NCBI RefSeq assembly: GCF_023208015.1
Contig: NZ_CP051627.1
Coordinates: forward strand, 4,198,422 to 4,262,421
Source of the DNA: Thermobifida alba
GTDB lineage: Bacteria; Actinomycetota; Actinomycetes; Streptosporangiales; Streptosporangiaceae
Direction: 5' to 3'
DNA length: 64,000 nucleotides
A model generated the notes under the pieces. That model saw only the letters and a program-made list of their open reading frames with translations. It ran no database searches and had not been told where the DNA came from. Shown here in pieces: positions 35,209 to 44,931 of the stretch (the first letter of the stretch is position 1; the number at the start of each line of letters is the position of its first letter). Both the position numbers and the translations under genes were made by a program.

Positions 35209-36614
35209 ACGGGGGCGGCGGGGAGGGGGCCGACACGGAGGAGCACGCCACCATCAGCAGAGCACCTTCCCCGGACCGCCGCGCGGCGACGAACGCGCAG
35301 GTTCCGCCCGCCGACCCGCCCGCGGAGGAGGAACCCCGGCGCCGCCCCGGCATGTTCCGGTCGCTGGCCATCCGCAACTACCGCCTCTTCGCCCTCGGCC
35401 AGGTCGTCTCCAACACCGGCACCTGGATGCAGCGCATCGCCCAGGAGTGGCTGGTCCTGCAACTGAGCGGCGGCAGCGGCGTGGCGCTCGGCGTCGCCAC
35501 CGCCCTGCAGTTCCTGCCCACGCTCGTCCTCGGCCTGTGGGGCGGCGCACTCGCCGACCGGTTCTCCAAACGCCGCCTGCTCATCCTGACGCAGACCCTG
35601 ATGGGCCTGCTCGCCCTCGGCCTGGGCCTGCTCGTCACGTTCGGCACCGCCCAGGTGGGGCACGTCTACGTGTTCGCCCTCGCGCTCGGCCTGGTCACCG
35701 TGGTGGACACCCCGGTCCGGCAGAGCTTCGTGGTCGAAATGGTGGGACGTCAGGACCTTCCCAACGCGGTCGCACTGAACAGCGCCAGCTTCCAACTGGG
35801 CCGGGTCACCGGCCCCGCCGCCGCGGGCCTGCTCATCGGCCTCATCGGCACCGGACCGGTCTTCCTGATCAACGCGGCGTCCTTCGTCGCGGTCCTCACC
35901 GGCCTGCTCCTGATGCGCCCCGACGAACTGCACGTCAGCGAACCCGCGTCGCGGTCCAAGGGCCAGGTCCGGGAGGGGCTGCGCTACGTCGCCGGACGCC
36001 GCGACCTGCTCCTGCTGCTCACCGTGATCGCCTTCGTGCAGCTGTTCGGCTCCAACGTGCAGAACCAGCTCGCGCTCATGGTCAACAACGTCTTCCAGGC
36101 GGGCTCCGAGGCGTTCGGACTGGCCGCGACGTTCCTCGCGATCGGCTCCCTCACCGGGGCGCTGCTCGCGGCCCGCCGCGAGGCGCCCCGGTTGCGCACC
36201 GTGATCCTGGGCGCGTTCCTGTTCGGGGTGCTCCAGATCGTCGCCGGCCTCATGCCCGGCTACGCGGCGCTGCTCGTCGCGCTGGTGCCGATGGGCGTCA
36301 GCTTCATGACCTTCACCACCTCCATGAACGCCTACTTCCAGCTGAACGTGGAACCGCAGATGCGCGGCCGGGTCATGGCCATGTACATGCTGGTGTTCCT
36401 CGGGGTCGCGCCCATCGGCGCCCCCGTCGTGGGGGTGCTGGCCGACCTGTTCGGCCCCGCGGTCAGCATGGCCGTCGGCGGCACGGTGAGCGCCGCCGTC
36501 GCCGCCACCGCCGCCGCCGTCCTGGGCCGTAGGCTCAGGGCGAGGGTGCGTCTCACCGCGCACCGACCCTTCGTCGAGGTGGTCCGGGGCGGGGCCGCGG
36601 CACCACCGGCCTGA
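35205..36614 (+). CDS. MFS transporter (MFS_3/EntS-like exporter)
   Basis: A 469-residue, 12-helix major facilitator. After a 45-residue disordered N-terminus it reads MFRSLAIRNYRLFALGQVVS and GTWMQRIAQEWLVLQLSGGS, the hallmark of the MFS_3/EntS-like exporters. The A-loop GGALADRFSKRRLLILTQ matches the MFS GxLaDrxGrrxxl motif. The start GTG at 35205 overlaps the marR stop codon. With a co-encoded MarR regulator, drug or small-molecule efflux is the likely role; the substrate is unknown. Confidence 0.88.
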   Translation: MNGGGGEGADTEEHATISRAPSPDRRAATNAQVPPADPPAEEEPRRRPGMFRSLAIRNYRLFALGQVVSNTGTWMQRIAQEWLVLQLSGGSGVALGVATALQFLPTLVLGLWGGALADRFSKRRLLILTQTLMGLLALGLGLLVTFGTAQVGHVYVFALALGLVTVVDTPVRQSFVVEMVGRQDLPNAVALNSASFQLGRVTGPAAAGLLIGLIGTGPVFLINAASFVAVLTGLLLMRPDELHVSEPASRSKGQVREGLRYVAGRRDLLLLLTVIAFVQLFGSNVQNQLALMVNNVFQAGSEAFGLAATFLAIGSLTGALLAARREAPRLRTVILGAFLFGVLQIVAGLMPGYAALLVALVPMGVSFMTFTTSMNAYFQLNVEPQMRGRVMAMYMLVFLGVAPIGAPVVGVLADLFGPAVSMAVGGTVSAAVAATAAAVLGRRLRARVRLTAHRPFVEVVRGGAAAPPA

Positions 36615-36626
36615 TTCGGAGGCATG

Positions 36627-37175
36627 ATGCGCCTGTTCACCGCTGTCGTCCCGCCCGCCGCCGTGCTCGACGCCCTGGGCACGGCGGTGGAGGCCGCGCG
36701 TCCCACGGCCCGCGCCCTGCGCTGGGCGCCCCGCGAGCAGTGGCACGTGACGCTGCTGTTCCTCGGCGAGGTGCCGGACGAACGGGTCGACGCGGTGGCC
36801 GAGGAGCTGGGCCGGGTGGCCGTCCGGCATCCCGCGATGTCCCTCAGCCTGCGCGGCGGCGGCACCTTCCCGACGAAACCGGTCCGCTCCCGCGTCCTGT
36901 GGGCGGGACTGGACGGGGACACCGAGGCCCTGACCGCGCTGGCGAACGACCTGCGCGACGCCGCCGCCGGACTCGGCATCCCGGTGGAGGACCGCCGCTA
37001 CACCCCGCACCTGACCGTGGCCCGCGCCCGCATCACCACCAACCTCACCGCCCCGCACGCCCGCCTCGACACCCTGGCCACCGAGCCCTGGCGGGCGGGC
37101 GAGGTGCACCTGGTGCACAGCCGACTGGGCGGCACCCCCCGGTACCGGACCATCGCCACCTGGGAACTAGCCTGA
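36627..37175 (+). CDS. thpR: RNA 2',3'-cyclic phosphodiesterase
   Basis: A 182-residue 2H phosphoesterase (LigT/ThpR). The two HxTx catalytic motifs are visible: WHVTLLFLG near residue 40 and YTPHLTVARA near residue 130. It starts with RLFTAVVPP, as homologues do. The second of two adjacent ATGs (36627) is chosen because it sits 4 nt after GGAGG. Family enzymes open 2',3'-cyclic phosphates on RNA ends. It follows the MFS gene by 12 bp and may be co-transcribed with it. Confidence 0.9.
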   Translation: MRLFTAVVPPAAVLDALGTAVEAARPTARALRWAPREQWHVTLLFLGEVPDERVDAVAEELGRVAVRHPAMSLSLRGGGTFPTKPVRSRVLWAGLDGDTEALTALANDLRDAAAGLGIPVEDRRYTPHLTVARARITTNLTAPHARLDTLATEPWRAGEVHLVHSRLGGTPRYRTIATWELA

Positions 37176-37230
37176 GGGAACCACCCCGAACCGAGTGCCG
37201 GGCGGCGACCAGGAGAAAACGGAGCGACCC

Positions 37231-37329
37231 ATGAGCATGCTCACCAACAACCGAAAGCAGCGCTGGCTCCTGCCCACGGTGCTCGCGGTGATCATGCTGA
37301 TCGTGGTCATCGGGTCGCTGCTGTCCTGA
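37231..37329 (+). CDS. 32-residue single-helix membrane peptide
   Basis: A short open frame MSMLTNNRKQRWLLPTVLAV... of 32 codons with a well-placed GGAG 7 nt before its ATG. It has a positively charged N-terminus (NNRKQR) and a single transmembrane helix (LPTVLAVIMLIVVIGSLL), ending LS. This charge/hydrophobic layout and the ribosome site make it more than chance. It lies 55 bp after thpR, possibly in the same transcript. No family known to me. Confidence 0.55.
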   Translation: MSMLTNNRKQRWLLPTVLAVIMLIVVIGSLLS

Positions 37330-37470
37330 GCCCGCGCGGCGGCTCCGTGCCGCCGCCGGGCAGCGGGCGGCGGACGCCTCCGGCCCCCGGAGCGGTGCCC
37401 CGACGCCTCCGGCGCCGCCGTGGCCGGAAGCAGTCCGCACCCGGCGCGCTGCGGATGGCAAGATGTCCCC

Positions 37471-38520
37471 ATGACCCGAGGCGCCCGTGTGTGGCTGGCA
37501 GCCGTGCTCCTGGGAGCTCCCGCCGTCACGGGAGCCGCGACCGACCCCGGGGGACCGGGCCAACCGGTGTCCCCCGACGCCTCGGCGAGCGAGGCGGTGC
37601 CCGAGGGCACCGAACAGGTCTTCACCCTCACCGACCCGCGGATCACCGAGTCCAGCGGGCTGGCCGCCTCACGGCGCCACGAGGGCGTGTACTGGACCCA
37701 CAACGACAGCGGTCCCGACCACGGGCCCACCCTGTACGCGGTCGACGGCGACGGCGCCACGGTGGCCACGGTCTGGCTGGCCGGGGACGGCGTGGAGGCC
37801 CGCGACTGGGAGGCCGTCGCGCTCGGCGCCGACGAGGCCGGGGAGCCCGCGATCTACGTCGCCGACATCGGCGACAACTACCAGGGCGGCTGGCCGAACG
37901 TGCGGGTCTACCGGATCCCGGAGCCGCGGAACCTGGTCGACCAGACCGTGACCGCCACCACGTTCACCTTCAGCTACGCCGACGGCGGCCGGGACGCCGA
38001 GGGCCTGCTCGTCGATCCGCGCGACAACCGCCTCTACGTCGTCACCAAGGAGTTCGCGGGCGGCCTGTACGCGGCCCCCGACCCCCTCGACCCCGACGGT
38101 GTCAACACTCTCACCCGCGTCGGCGCCGCCCCGCTGTTCGCCACCGACGCCGCGTTCTCCCCCGACGGGGAGTACTACGCCATCCGCACCTACTGGAGCG
38201 TGACCGTCTACGACGCCTCCGCGGGCGTGCCGGGACGGCGGATCGCCACCGTGGCCCTGCCCGAGAGCGAGCAGGGCGAGTCGCTCGCCTTCACCCCCGA
38301 CGGCAGGGCGCTGCTGGTGGGCAGCGAAGGCGTGCAGAGTCCGGTGTGGCGGGTGCCGCTGGACGAGGTGCTGCCGGCCCCGGAGGAGGAGCCGTCGCCC
38401 AGTGCGACCGAGGAGGCGGACCTCTCCGGAGGAGGCGGTGCGGGCGGCCTCATCCTCATCGGGATCGGCGTGGCGGTCGTGGCCATCCTCGCCATCGTCT
38501 GGCTGGCGCGCAGGGGGTAG
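37471..38520 (+). CDS. Secreted, membrane-anchored beta-propeller-like protein
   Basis: A 349-residue protein with a signal peptide (RVWLAAVLLGAPAVTGAA), an extracytoplasmic domain, and a C-terminal transmembrane helix (GLILIGIGVAVVAILAIVWL) with basic tail ARRG after a Gly/Ser/Glu-rich linker. The domain has propeller-like repeats: GVYWTHNDSGPDHGPTLYAV, RDWEAVALGAD, IYVADIGDNYQ, AEGLLVDPRDNRLYVVTKE and TDAAFSPDGEYYAIRTY, similar to esterase-like/phytase-like propellers. Catalytic residues are not evident. ATG at 37471 was chosen over an upstream start because the signal peptide begins there. Confidence 0.75.
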   Translation: MTRGARVWLAAVLLGAPAVTGAATDPGGPGQPVSPDASASEAVPEGTEQVFTLTDPRITESSGLAASRRHEGVYWTHNDSGPDHGPTLYAVDGDGATVATVWLAGDGVEARDWEAVALGADEAGEPAIYVADIGDNYQGGWPNVRVYRIPEPRNLVDQTVTATTFTFSYADGGRDAEGLLVDPRDNRLYVVTKEFAGGLYAAPDPLDPDGVNTLTRVGAAPLFATDAAFSPDGEYYAIRTYWSVTVYDASAGVPGRRIATVALPESEQGESLAFTPDGRALLVGSEGVQSPVWRVPLDEVLPAPEEEPSPSATEEADLSGGGGAGGLILIGIGVAVVAILAIVWLARRG

Positions 38521-38523
38521 CGG

Positions 38524-39129
38524 TCACCAGTCCGCGCCGGGTGGGAACTCGGTGGTGTCGATCTCCACGTCGAACGGCGCGGGCAGCGTGATCGGTCGGC
38601 CGAAGGGGACCCTGTGCGCCAGGTCGTAGCCCCCGCTGCGGGGGTTCTCGTACAGGGTCACCGACGGTCCCGACGGGTCCCAGGCGTCGACGAGCAGGTA
38701 CAGCGGGACCATGCCGCGCGCGTACCCGGCGAGCTTCTTGACCCGGTCGTCGTCGGCGTTGTCCCGGGAGGTGACCTCCACGACGACCAGGGCGTGCTCC
38801 GCCGCGGTCGGGGCCTTCGTCGTGCGGATGACCGACCGCGGGACCACGGTGAGGTCGGGAATGAAGAGCCTGCCGATGGACGCGATCCACAGCCCCACGG
38901 TCTGGTAGAGGCCGGTGCCCGCCGGTCTGGCCGGGAAGAGGGCCTCCTGGAGGAGTTCGACGATGAAGTTGTGCGGGTTCGAGGGAGGGGACAACAGGCT
39001 GATCTTTCCCGGATCGATGATCTCGGCCCGCCAACCGTCGGGCACGTCCAACTCCTGCCAGGCGCGCAGCACGTCCTCTGGGTCGGTCGCCGCAGAACGG
39101 GGACTCGTTTCCATCACAGCGAGACTCAT
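38524..39129 (-). CDS. Uma2 family (DUF820) putative endonuclease-fold protein
   Basis: A 201-residue second Uma2 member. The core blocks are WRAEIIDPGKISLLSPPS, FIPDLTVVPRS, ALVVVEVTSRDNADDDRVKK (E-V-T-S) and LAGYARGMVPLYLLVDAW. The usual acidic residues of the PD-(D/E)XK-like site are kept. AGGAGG lies 12 nt before the ATG. It ends 3 bp from the convergent propeller-like gene, leaving no room for a terminator. Function unknown. Confidence 0.82.
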   Translation of the reverse strand: MSLAVMETSPRSAATDPEDVLRAWQELDVPDGWRAEIIDPGKISLLSPPSNPHNFIVELLQEALFPARPAGTGLYQTVGLWIASIGRLFIPDLTVVPRSVIRTTKAPTAAEHALVVVEVTSRDNADDDRVKKLAGYARGMVPLYLLVDAWDPSGPSVTLYENPRSGGYDLAHRVPFGRPITLPAPFDVEIDTTEFPPGADW

Positions 39130-39258
39130 TTCGCTACGTCACCTCCTGGGCCAGGAGCGTGGTCGAGCCGCTTCCCGCCCACCCGTCGTTTCCGAGAATA
39201 GGGAAGCGCCGACCGGACAACCAGGTCGACGCTTCGGGGACGGCCCGCTTTCCCGGGC

Positions 39259-40254
39259 TCAGCCCTGTTCCAGGAACACCTCCCGGGCCAGGAACGCGTG
39301 CCGGGAGTGGTCGGTGAACACCCCGTCGACCCCCGCCGCGAAGAACGCCTCGTACTCGGCGGCGAAGGACCCGTAGGCGGTCGGGTCGTCACCGGAGCGC
39401 AGCGCCGGGGGCAGGAAGTGGTTCTCGCTGCGGAACGTGTAGGGGTGCACGAGCAGGCCCGCCTCGTGGGCGTCGGCGACCAGGGAGGTGGGCTCCCCCA
39501 GCGCGCCCTCGTCGGTGACCGGGACGACGAGGGACTTCTCCGGGCCGATCGCGTCGGCGAAGGAGGCCACCTCCGCCAGGCCCTCCGGAGTGGTGTGGCG
39601 CAGCCACGGCTCCTCCGCGCCCATGAGGAACACCAGCGGCACCTCCAACTCCCGGAGTTTGCGCAGGCTGTCGGCCTCGAAGGACTGGAGGAACACCGGC
39701 AGGCGGGGCTCCGGGCCGCTCAGGCCCCGCTCCCGGAGCAGTGCGATGAGCGGCGGTTCCAGCTCCAGGCCGACCGACTCGTGGTGGGCGGGGTGCTTGG
39801 TCTCCGGGTAGATCCCGATCGGCCGCCCCAACTGCCTGGTCAGATCCTCGGCCAGGTCGATGATCTCCGCCAGGGTGGGGATCTCGTACTCGCCGTCGTG
39901 CTCGGCGTTGTACGGGCGCACCTCGGGCAGCCGCTCCACCGCGCGCAGCGTCTTGATCTCCGCCAGCGTGAAGTCCTGCGCGAAGAACCCGGTGACCTCG
40001 CGGCCGTCGATGGTCAGGGTGCGGCGGCGGTCGGCGAACTCGGGGCGGGACGCCACGTCCGTGGTCTGCCCGATCTCCGGTTCGTGCCGGGCGATCAGGT
40101 GCCCGTCCCTGGTGGCGACCAGGTCCACCTCGATGAAGTCGCCGCCGTAGCGCGCCCCCAGCGTGTAGGAGGCCAGGGTGTGCTCGGGGCGGTGCCCGGA
40201 CGCGCCCCGGTGAGAGATGATCTTGATGTGCGGAAGCTGCTTGTTCCTGCGCAT
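39259..40254 (-). CDS. Glycerophosphodiester phosphodiesterase
   Basis: A 331-residue GDPD TIM-barrel enzyme of the GlpQ type. The N-terminal signature is ISHRGASGHRPEHTLASY (catalytic His and metal Glu), followed by FIEVDLVATRDGHLIARHEP. Later, IYPETKHPAHH, LQSFEADSLRKL and GVDGVFTDHSRHA complete the barrel. It hydrolyses glycerophosphodiesters to glycerol-3-phosphate and an alcohol. There is no clear signal peptide, so it appears cytosolic despite its similarity to periplasmic GlpQ. serC lies upstream on the same strand, separated by a terminator-like stem. Confidence 0.9.
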   Translation of the reverse strand: MRRNKQLPHIKIISHRGASGHRPEHTLASYTLGARYGGDFIEVDLVATRDGHLIARHEPEIGQTTDVASRPEFADRRRTLTIDGREVTGFFAQDFTLAEIKTLRAVERLPEVRPYNAEHDGEYEIPTLAEIIDLAEDLTRQLGRPIGIYPETKHPAHHESVGLELEPPLIALLRERGLSGPEPRLPVFLQSFEADSLRKLRELEVPLVFLMGAEEPWLRHTTPEGLAEVASFADAIGPEKSLVVPVTDEGALGEPTSLVADAHEAGLLVHPYTFRSENHFLPPALRSGDDPTAYGSFAAEYEAFFAAGVDGVFTDHSRHAFLAREVFLEQG

Positions 40255-40291
40255 GGCCGAGACCGTTCGTGATCCGTGCTGCGGAAACGCC

Positions 40292-40320
40292 GGCCGGCCC
40301 GGACTTCCTCCGGACCGGCC
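40292..40320 (-). terminator. Terminator of serC
   Basis: An 11-bp stem with one mismatch (GGCCGGCCCGG / CCGGACCGGCC, 7-nt loop) lies between the serC stop and the GDPD start on the minus strand. Confidence 0.6.
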
Positions 40321-40348
40321 GACAGGGACTGCGAAGGGGCGGGCCGAC

Positions 40349-41593
<1,245 letters not shown>

Positions 41594-41674
41594 TCACGGC
41601 GCTGGTTCACGGAGTGGCCGATAAGAGAAATTGGTCCTTCAGCAGAGCGCGCCGCGAGAGAGGGCACGGAATTC

Positions 41675-42733
41675 GTGATGCCGGATCGGTCCCCCTCAGA
41701 CAGTTCACCAGTGGAAAGCGCTGGTTACGCCCCCGAGTTCCTCAAAACCTACGACCGCATGCGTGCCCCGTTCGACGAGCGCCGACAATTCGACAACCGG
41801 CGTCGGGTCTCCCGCCTGGTCCGGCGCCGCCGCCCCTGGCGGAGCCTGCTGGACGACGACGATCCGGTCCGGGAGCAGCGCCCGGCGCCGCTGCTGGAAT
41901 TGCGGGCCGCCTCGGCGGAGGACGCCGGGATCGTCACCGGGATGCTGGAGGAGCACAGCGGCAACGACCCCGTCGCGGTCCTCTCCAGGTGTGAGTCCCG
42001 GGGAGAGGCCGCACCGCCGCACGCCGAGTCCACCGCCTACGAGAAGGTGCGGCGGACCGAGGCGGACGTGGCCGCGCTCGTCGACGAACTGCGGAGGCGG
42101 CGCGGCAGGCTGATCGACGGCCCCCGCCGGCGTTCGGTCCGGCCGTTGGAATTCCCCCGCACCCGGTCCCTGCTCGACCTGTTCGCCGTGTACGGCAGAA
42201 CGTACCGGGAGCAATATCGGGAAGAGGACGAAGAATACGCCGGACTTTACCGGGACCACCGGAATCCTCTGGTGGTCGCCGAAGCCCTGTGGCGAAAAGC
42301 CCGTGAGAGCCGGGAGGCGCGAAAAGCGGCCCTCGAACGGGAAGAGAAGCGGACGGGGGAGGGGCAGGAAGACGGGAAGCCCGAGCGGCGGTCCCTGCGC
42401 CGGATCAGCGGCTCCGTGCGGAAGGCCCTGGACGACGTGGTTGGACTGGTCGGGAAGGGCTACACGGGGCTGTACTTCGGCACCAGTCGGCTGCTGCGGC
42501 TGCTGGGCGCGGGCCGGACAGGTACCGGACTCACCTTCGACCGGTTCGACCGGTGGATGATCACCCCCTTGGGGCTGCTCATCAACTTCCTGCTCGGCCT
42601 GTCCCTGCTGCTGGGGGTGCGGAACATCCCCACCCTGAAAGGCATCCCCAGCCTGGAAGCCTCGAACAGGTCCTCACGGTGCTGCTCCTGCTGGTGCTGG
42701 TGCTGGTGCGGACCCTGCTCCACCTGGGGCTGA
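41675..42733 (+). CDS. Receptor-like protein, N-terminal part (frame interrupted)
   Basis: A 352-codon frame. Residues 1-290 are charged, mostly helical and cytosolic (DRMRAPFDERRQFDNRRRVS; KVRRTEADVAALVDELRRRR; YRTYREQYREEDEEYAGLYR-like text). A transmembrane helix follows (ITPLGLLINFLLGLSLLLGV). After IPTLKGIPSLEASN the frame turns into Cys/Trp-rich nonsense and stops at 42733, while the -1 frame continues with a second helix and a folded-looking protein. I read this as the first half of one gene broken by a single-base loss between about 42620 and 42680; two overlapping genes are the alternative. GTG 41675 or ATG 41678 with an AGAGGG site. N-terminal family unknown. Confidence 0.6.
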   Translation: MMPDRSPSDSSPVESAGYAPEFLKTYDRMRAPFDERRQFDNRRRVSRLVRRRRPWRSLLDDDDPVREQRPAPLLELRAASAEDAGIVTGMLEEHSGNDPVAVLSRCESRGEAAPPHAESTAYEKVRRTEADVAALVDELRRRRGRLIDGPRRRSVRPLEFPRTRSLLDLFAVYGRTYREQYREEDEEYAGLYRDHRNPLVVAEALWRKARESREARKAALEREEKRTGEGQEDGKPERRSLRRISGSVRKALDDVVGLVGKGYTGLYFGTSRLLRLLGAGRTGTGLTFDRFDRWMITPLGLLINFLLGLSLLLGVRNIPTLKGIPSLEASNRSSRCCSCWCWCWCGPCSTWG

Positions 42734-44880
42734 GCCGGCCGTGGCGGCCCTACCGGTGGCTGGTCCGCCAGCCCTACCTGCCCGAGGGCGTCCCCGATCC
42801 AAGACACCACCGCGCCGTCACCCAGCACGTCGGGGAGACGTACCGGAGACTGCGGATCGCGCACGCCGAAGGCAACCGCCGGGCGTGGCACGACCAGGCG
42901 CGCACCCTGCGGCTGCTCCTGGTCAACGCGGTGCTGGAGGACCTGGCCGAGGTCTATCCCGAGCACCGCTACCGCACCGGGTTCCACCGCCCGGCCCTGG
43001 TCGCGGACCGGTACGCGACCCGCTGGCGGGGCGGCGGGGACTCCCCGGAGCGGGACGCCGACCTCGTCCGGCTGATCGAGCGGGTCCGCGCCGAACAGTA
43101 CGCGCCGGACCCCCTGGTCGTCGTGGAGGTCGTGGCCGACCCCGCCCCGTCGGCCGGCCGGGAGACCGGTTCCGCCGCGCGGGAGCTGACCGCCTGGGCC
43201 GACCGCCGTCGGCGCGTCGCCCGCCTGGGGCCGAGCCGTACCGTCTCCGTCGACATCGGCCCCGACGCGGTGGAGCGGGCGCGGCGCCGCGGACAGGTCC
43301 GCGGGGCAGAGCGGACCGAACCCGCCACCGCCCAGCGGTGGCGGGACGCCGCGGCAGCCGCGGGCGTCGGAATGGCGGCCCTGCTGCTGGTGGGCACGGT
43401 CGTGGTGCTGGACCTCAAAAAAGAAAACAAGTGCTGGCGGCCGCTGCTCACCGATCCGGGGGTGTTTAGCGCCAAGGGGGAGGGCGGCAAACGGGACTGC
43501 GTGGGCTACACCGACGGCTCATTCGTCTTCCACGAGGACCTGGAAGCGGCCCAGAAGCAGATCGAGGAGCAGAATGACGAGATCCTCGACAAGAAGCAGC
43601 CCTATGTGACGGTGGTCTACTTCGGCCAGCTCTCGGTCAGCGACCCCCAGAAGACAAACAGCAGACTCGCCGGGGTGCAGGGCGAGCTGAGGGGACTGGC
43701 AATGCGTCAGTGGGAACACAACAAGAAAGCCGCCGACAAGGGAGTCCCCCGTATTCGGCTGCTGATCGCCAACGCCGGTCCCGGCTGGCGGCACTGGGAA
43801 GAGGTGGTCAAGCGGATCGTTCCACGGATGCGCGCGGAGAACATCGTGGCGGCCGTCGGTTTCGGGCAGAGTCTGACCACGACCAGAAAGACAATCAGGG
43901 AGCTCTCCAGGTACGCGCTGCCGATGGTCTCCTCCACCGCGACCTTCGACGAGATCGCCTATCTCAAGAACGAAATCCCCAGCGATTTCTTTTTCCCTGT
44001 CGCGCCTTCCAACACCCGACTGGCCAGCCAGGCCGCCGCATGGGCGCGCGGCAGCGTGTTCGGTGAAGACATCGAGACGGCGCTCGCGGTTGCGTACACC
44101 AACGACTCCGAACTCTACGGGAAGGACTTGGCGGACAAGTTCATGAAACAGTTCAACGTCGGGCACAGCTCTGCAGGGACAGAATTGTTGACGAAGTCGG
44201 GATCCGAGGGAGATGTCATCAGCTATAAAGATGACGGTTCGTCCCTGGAAAGGGCGGTCGAACAGGTCTGTGCCAACCGGCCCGACCTCGTCTACTACGC
44301 CGGGCGGTCCGCCGACTTCGAGAGCTTCCTCGACGGGCTCAAAAACGACAGCCGCTGCGACGGCAAGGTCACGGTTCTGGGTAACGACGACATCGCCCAG
44401 TACGTCGTTAAAGAAGCGGACGAGCTGAAGAGGCACAACGTCTCCGTCTACTACACGCCGCTGGCCATGGAGGGGGCGGTCGAGGACAGAGATGACTTCT
44501 ACACTGAACTATGGGACAACCTGGGCGACGATGAGAAGGACGGCCTGTCCGCCGCGCACGCCGCGATGGCCTATGACGCACTCACCGTGGTCTCCACCGC
44601 CTTTGCCAAGGTCTCGCCGCCGCCGACCGGCGCCAAGTGGCCGGTGGAGCCCAGGATGCTGTTGCTGCCCAAGATTCAGGAGATCGAAAATTTGGCCGGT
44701 GTCAGCGGAGAGTTGTCCTTCAGCGCGGAAGGTCGTTGGTACGACGACAAACTCGTGCAGTTGGTCAGGGTGGATGAGGAAGGGAAGCCGCACCTGGAGG
44801 AGACATGCGGCTGGATCACCGACGGCCAGAAGGGGCTGGGACAGGACTGCCTGCCGCTGCGCGAAGAAGGAACGGAGTGA
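42679..44880 (+). CDS. Receptor-like protein, C-terminal part with type 1 periplasmic-binding domain
   Basis: About 733 codons in the frame that continues the preceding gene. It begins in a transmembrane helix (VLLLLVLVLVRTLLHLGL), then a roughly 200-residue soluble region (ETYRRLRIAHAEGNRRAWHD ...), another helix (GVGMAALLLVGTVVVLDL) and a 470-residue type 1 periplasmic-binding (LIVBP/Leu-Ile-Val) domain: PRIRLLIANAGPGWRHWEEV, IVAAVGFGQSLTTTRKTI, ALPMVSSTATFDEIAY and KVTVLGNDDIAQYVVKEADE. The binding domain is placed outside the membrane. The start GTG at 42679 is only a placeholder, since an intact gene would read through from 41675. A ligand sensor seems likelier than an ABC importer, as no transporter genes are near. 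Confidence 0.6.
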   Translation: MLLLLVLVLVRTLLHLGLSRPWRPYRWLVRQPYLPEGVPDPRHHRAVTQHVGETYRRLRIAHAEGNRRAWHDQARTLRLLLVNAVLEDLAEVYPEHRYRTGFHRPALVADRYATRWRGGGDSPERDADLVRLIERVRAEQYAPDPLVVVEVVADPAPSAGRETGSAARELTAWADRRRRVARLGPSRTVSVDIGPDAVERARRRGQVRGAERTEPATAQRWRDAAAAAGVGMAALLLVGTVVVLDLKKENKCWRPLLTDPGVFSAKGEGGKRDCVGYTDGSFVFHEDLEAAQKQIEEQNDEILDKKQPYVTVVYFGQLSVSDPQKTNSRLAGVQGELRGLAMRQWEHNKKAADKGVPRIRLLIANAGPGWRHWEEVVKRIVPRMRAENIVAAVGFGQSLTTTRKTIRELSRYALPMVSSTATFDEIAYLKNEIPSDFFFPVAPSNTRLASQAAAWARGSVFGEDIETALAVAYTNDSELYGKDLADKFMKQFNVGHSSAGTELLTKSGSEGDVISYKDDGSSLERAVEQVCANRPDLVYYAGRSADFESFLDGLKNDSRCDGKVTVLGNDDIAQYVVKEADELKRHNVSVYYTPLAMEGAVEDRDDFYTELWDNLGDDEKDGLSAAHAAMAYDALTVVSTAFAKVSPPPTGAKWPVEPRMLLLPKIQEIENLAGVSGELSFSAEGRWYDDKLVQLVRVDEEGKPHLEETCGWITDGQKGLGQDCLPLREEGTE

Positions 44881-44910
44881 ACCCCGGGCCCTGCCGGGCT
44901 CCGGGGTTCA
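44878..44910. terminator. Bidirectional terminator
   Basis: A perfect 10-bp stem TGAACCCCGG / CCGGGGTTCA, with an inner GCCC/GGGC stem, begins at the stop codon of the receptor-like gene and faces the end of the citrate synthase gene. Confidence 0.8.
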
Positions 44911-44931
44911 CAGGGGCGGAAAGGACAGCGC

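Noticed and set aside
41675..44880. Programmed -1 ribosomal frameshifting in the receptor-like gene
   Set aside because: No X-XXY-YYZ slippery heptamer or obvious downstream pseudoknot near 42620-42680; mutation or assembly error is the simpler reading.
42679..44880. ABC transporter substrate-binding protein with partner genes
   Set aside because: The binding domain fits, but no permease or ATPase gene is near and the protein has internal transmembrane helices, so an importer role is not supported.
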